From positions 1 through 31,494 of the forward strand of contig CAZMEV010000028.1 of the NCBI GenBank assembly GCA_964565375.1: a stretch of 31,494 nucleotides of DNA, given 5' to 3'. Positions within the stretch are counted from its first letter, which is position 1. Every line of letters starts with the position of its first letter. Source of the stretch: SLAN01 sp964565375. GTDB lineage: Bacteria > Spirochaetota > Spirochaetia > DSM-27196 > SKKC01. Positions 30,131 to 31,494 of the stretch are shown piece after piece. The notes beneath the pieces are model-generated. The model saw only the letters and a program-made list of their open reading frames with translations. It was not told the DNA's origin and searched no databases. The position numbers and the translations under genes were made by a program.

Positions 30131-31494
30131 GCTTCCGCGGCTGCGTCTGCAGCTACTGCTCCGGGGTCACGAACAGTGGCAGGATATGCCTGTCGCCCTT
30201 GTTTCGGAAGACAGACCGCTGGCTCCGGTGCTCGAAGTAAACAGCGCTGCTGCAAAGGCCGGAGTACAACCGGGCATGAAATATGCAACGGCACTGTCGG
30301 TTGTTCCCGATCTGCAGGCGGGCGTCACAGGGGATGCGGCAGTCGAAGAGGCGGTCTGTGAGCTTCGTTCGGTATTCGCGACATTTTCTCCGGCTGTGGA
30401 ACACTGGGATATGGCCGAGGGGGTGTTCTGGCTTGACTGTGAAGGGCTTTCACGGTTGTGGAGCAATCTGTATTCCTGGGCCCGCGAGCTGCGGGGGGCA
30501 GTTTCGGCACAAAATCTCTATAGCCGGATCGCGGTGGGATTTTCCCGTTTTGCAACATTTGCGACCGCACTGCGGGGTGGGGAAACCGCGATTGTGGTCC
30601 ATGAGTCGCCGGAGGGCGAACGCGAGAAGGCGCTCGACATGCCGGTTCGGAGGCTTCCGCTCGATTCCGCGGCTATAGAGCCACTCGAACGGCTCGGTAT
30701 CCGCACAATACGAAACTTTCTCGATCTTGATTCCGGAAGCCTTGCATCGCGCTTCGGCGAACGCGCCGCGGTGCTTCATCGCTTTGCCGGAAGTAAAAAC
30801 GAGCTTCCGCTGCAGGGGCAAAGTGAGACTCCGTCCTATAGCATTGAGCAGGAACTGCCGTCGCTTCTCAACCGTGAAGTAATTGCCTCGCACCTCGCAC
30901 CTTCATTGCAGACACTGTGCTCCAGACTTCGGTTGCGGGGCAGACGCGCTGCACAATTAACCCTTTGTCTTCGCGACGAACGTGGAACCGAATATACCGA
31001 GACAGTTTCTCCGGCCGAACCGAGTGGCGACGCGCACTTTCTGCACAAACTTCTGCTTTTGAGAATATACACGCTTCAAATCGGCGCCCGTGTTGTTCAC
31101 GCGAAGGTCAGTATATCGCCTGCACAGGAGCAGCCGGGGCAGGCGCTGTTGTTCACTCAGCACGATGAGCAGGGCGCTTCGTGGGCCCGTGCCCGCTCAC
31201 TTTTGCAGGCGGAATTCGGCAATGGGGCGCTTGTGCGCGTTATGCCGTGTGACGCCCACCATCCGGGTGAATGCTTCAGGCTGGTGCCTGAGGGATCGAA
31301 TGCCGGCTGGAGCGGTGACTCACGGCAGGGTCAATCAAACGGGCGGGGTCCAGCGATCGAAACGAACGACCCGGACAAACCTGAAGAATCCGGCAAAACA
31401 GGCAAATCCGACGAGTCGCAGGTTCTCGTGCGGCGCATTCTGTTTGAACCTCAGGCCTGTTCCGGGATTCCCGCCGGCAAGCGTTTCGGTCCGT
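30108..31494 (+). CDS. imuB: ImuB-like Y-family DNA polymerase homologue, probably catalytically inactive (3' end outside window)
   Basis: The frame stays open from 30108 to the window end (462 codons seen). The product begins RRMACVELPRLRLQLLLR, where active Y-family enzymes have a metal-binding Asp in the first strand; here it is Glu. Later, WDMAEGVFWLD (about residues 98-108) stands where active enzymes have S-x-D-E, so the catalytic Asp is Ala. Palm, fingers, thumb and little-finger regions are otherwise present. This fits ImuB, which binds the beta clamp but lacks polymerase residues. The GTG at 30108 is chosen because GGAGG at 30097-30101 lies six bases upstream; ATG 30117 is too far away. 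It overlaps imuA by 23 nt. A dnaE2 (imuC) gene may follow. Confidence 0.82.
   Translation, partial: MRRMACVELPRLRLQLLLRGHEQWQDMPVALVSEDRPLAPVLEVNSAAAKAGVQPGMKYATALSVVPDLQAGVTGDAAVEEAVCELRSVFATFSPAVEHWDMAEGVFWLDCEGLSRLWSNLYSWARELRGAVSAQNLYSRIAVGFSRFATFATALRGGETAIVVHESPEGEREKALDMPVRRLPLDSAAIEPLERLGIRTIRNFLDLDSGSLASRFGERAAVLHRFAGSKNELPLQGQSETPSYSIEQELPSLLNREVIASHLAPSLQTLCSRLRLRGRRAAQLTLCLRDERGTEYTETVSPAEPSGDAHFLHKLLLLRIYTLQIGARVVHAKVSISPAQEQPGQALLFTQHDEQGASWARARSLLQAEFGNGALVRVMPCDAHHPGECFRLVPEGSNAGWSGDSRQGQSNGRGPAIETNDPDKPEESGKTGKSDESQVLVRRILFEPQACSGIPAGKRFGP

Overview
The window looks like a chromosomal segment of a spirochaete, probably a free-living Spirochaetales member. This rests on the mix of protein families, a spirochaete-like MraY variant (inferred), and two substrate-binding proteins whose signal peptides end in Ala-Gly-Gly without a lipobox cysteine. 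Base composition looks moderately GC-rich. Two runs of exactly 100 N (2561-2660 and 18563-18662) are scaffold gaps, and both fall inside short tandem-repeat arrays. No phage, insertion sequence, CRISPR array or rRNA was seen.

Layout. 1-56: 3' part of a tRNA with anticodon CAT. 101-4491 (minus): ilvC-nrdR, preceded by a biotin-type ECF transporter (bioY, ecfA, ecfT), with ecfT carrying an in-frame 18-bp repeat array. 4612-5658: mraY, divergent from bioY across a 9-14-9 inverted repeat. 5735-9659: a GNAT-like protein, a metal-type ABC ATPase, a CinA/MoaB-domain protein, an esterase and a VOC protein. 9876-15214: a YehZYXW/OpuC-type osmoprotectant transporter whose last gene overlaps an argA-like N-acetylglutamate synthase. 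15301-18477: three overlapping signalling genes, namely a cyclic-nucleotide-binding protein with a degenerate GGDEF domain, a paralogue with an intact GGDEF domain, and a DHH/DHHA1 phosphoesterase. 18508-18719: a 19-bp/57-bp repeat array. 18796-24886: a YpdA-like flavoprotein, YjbQ, glnS-hisI, a thioredoxin-like protein, and two convergent RNA methyltransferases. 25025-28682: a sugar-binding protein, a GH30 glycosidase and an aldose-epimerase-like protein. 28837 to the end: lexA, imuA-like, imuB-like (cut by the window edge).

Three signals stand out. First, lexA-imuA-imuB is an SOS mutagenesis cassette in which a palindrome of the same sequence family fills the -35/-10 spacer of both lexA and imuA. 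Second, the dead-plus-live GGDEF pair coupled to a DHH phosphoesterase suggests a cNMP-controlled dinucleotide signalling unit. Third, seven lead genes (ilvC, the metal ABC ATPase, cinA-like, VOC, glnS, lexA, imuA) have a -10-like hexamer only 6-11 nt before the start codon and no Shine-Dalgarno, which suggests frequent leaderless mRNAs. Other genes here (mraY, yehZ, the sugar-binding gene, GH30, yjbQ) keep good Shine-Dalgarno sites.

All calls are by eye. No database search or folding program was run.
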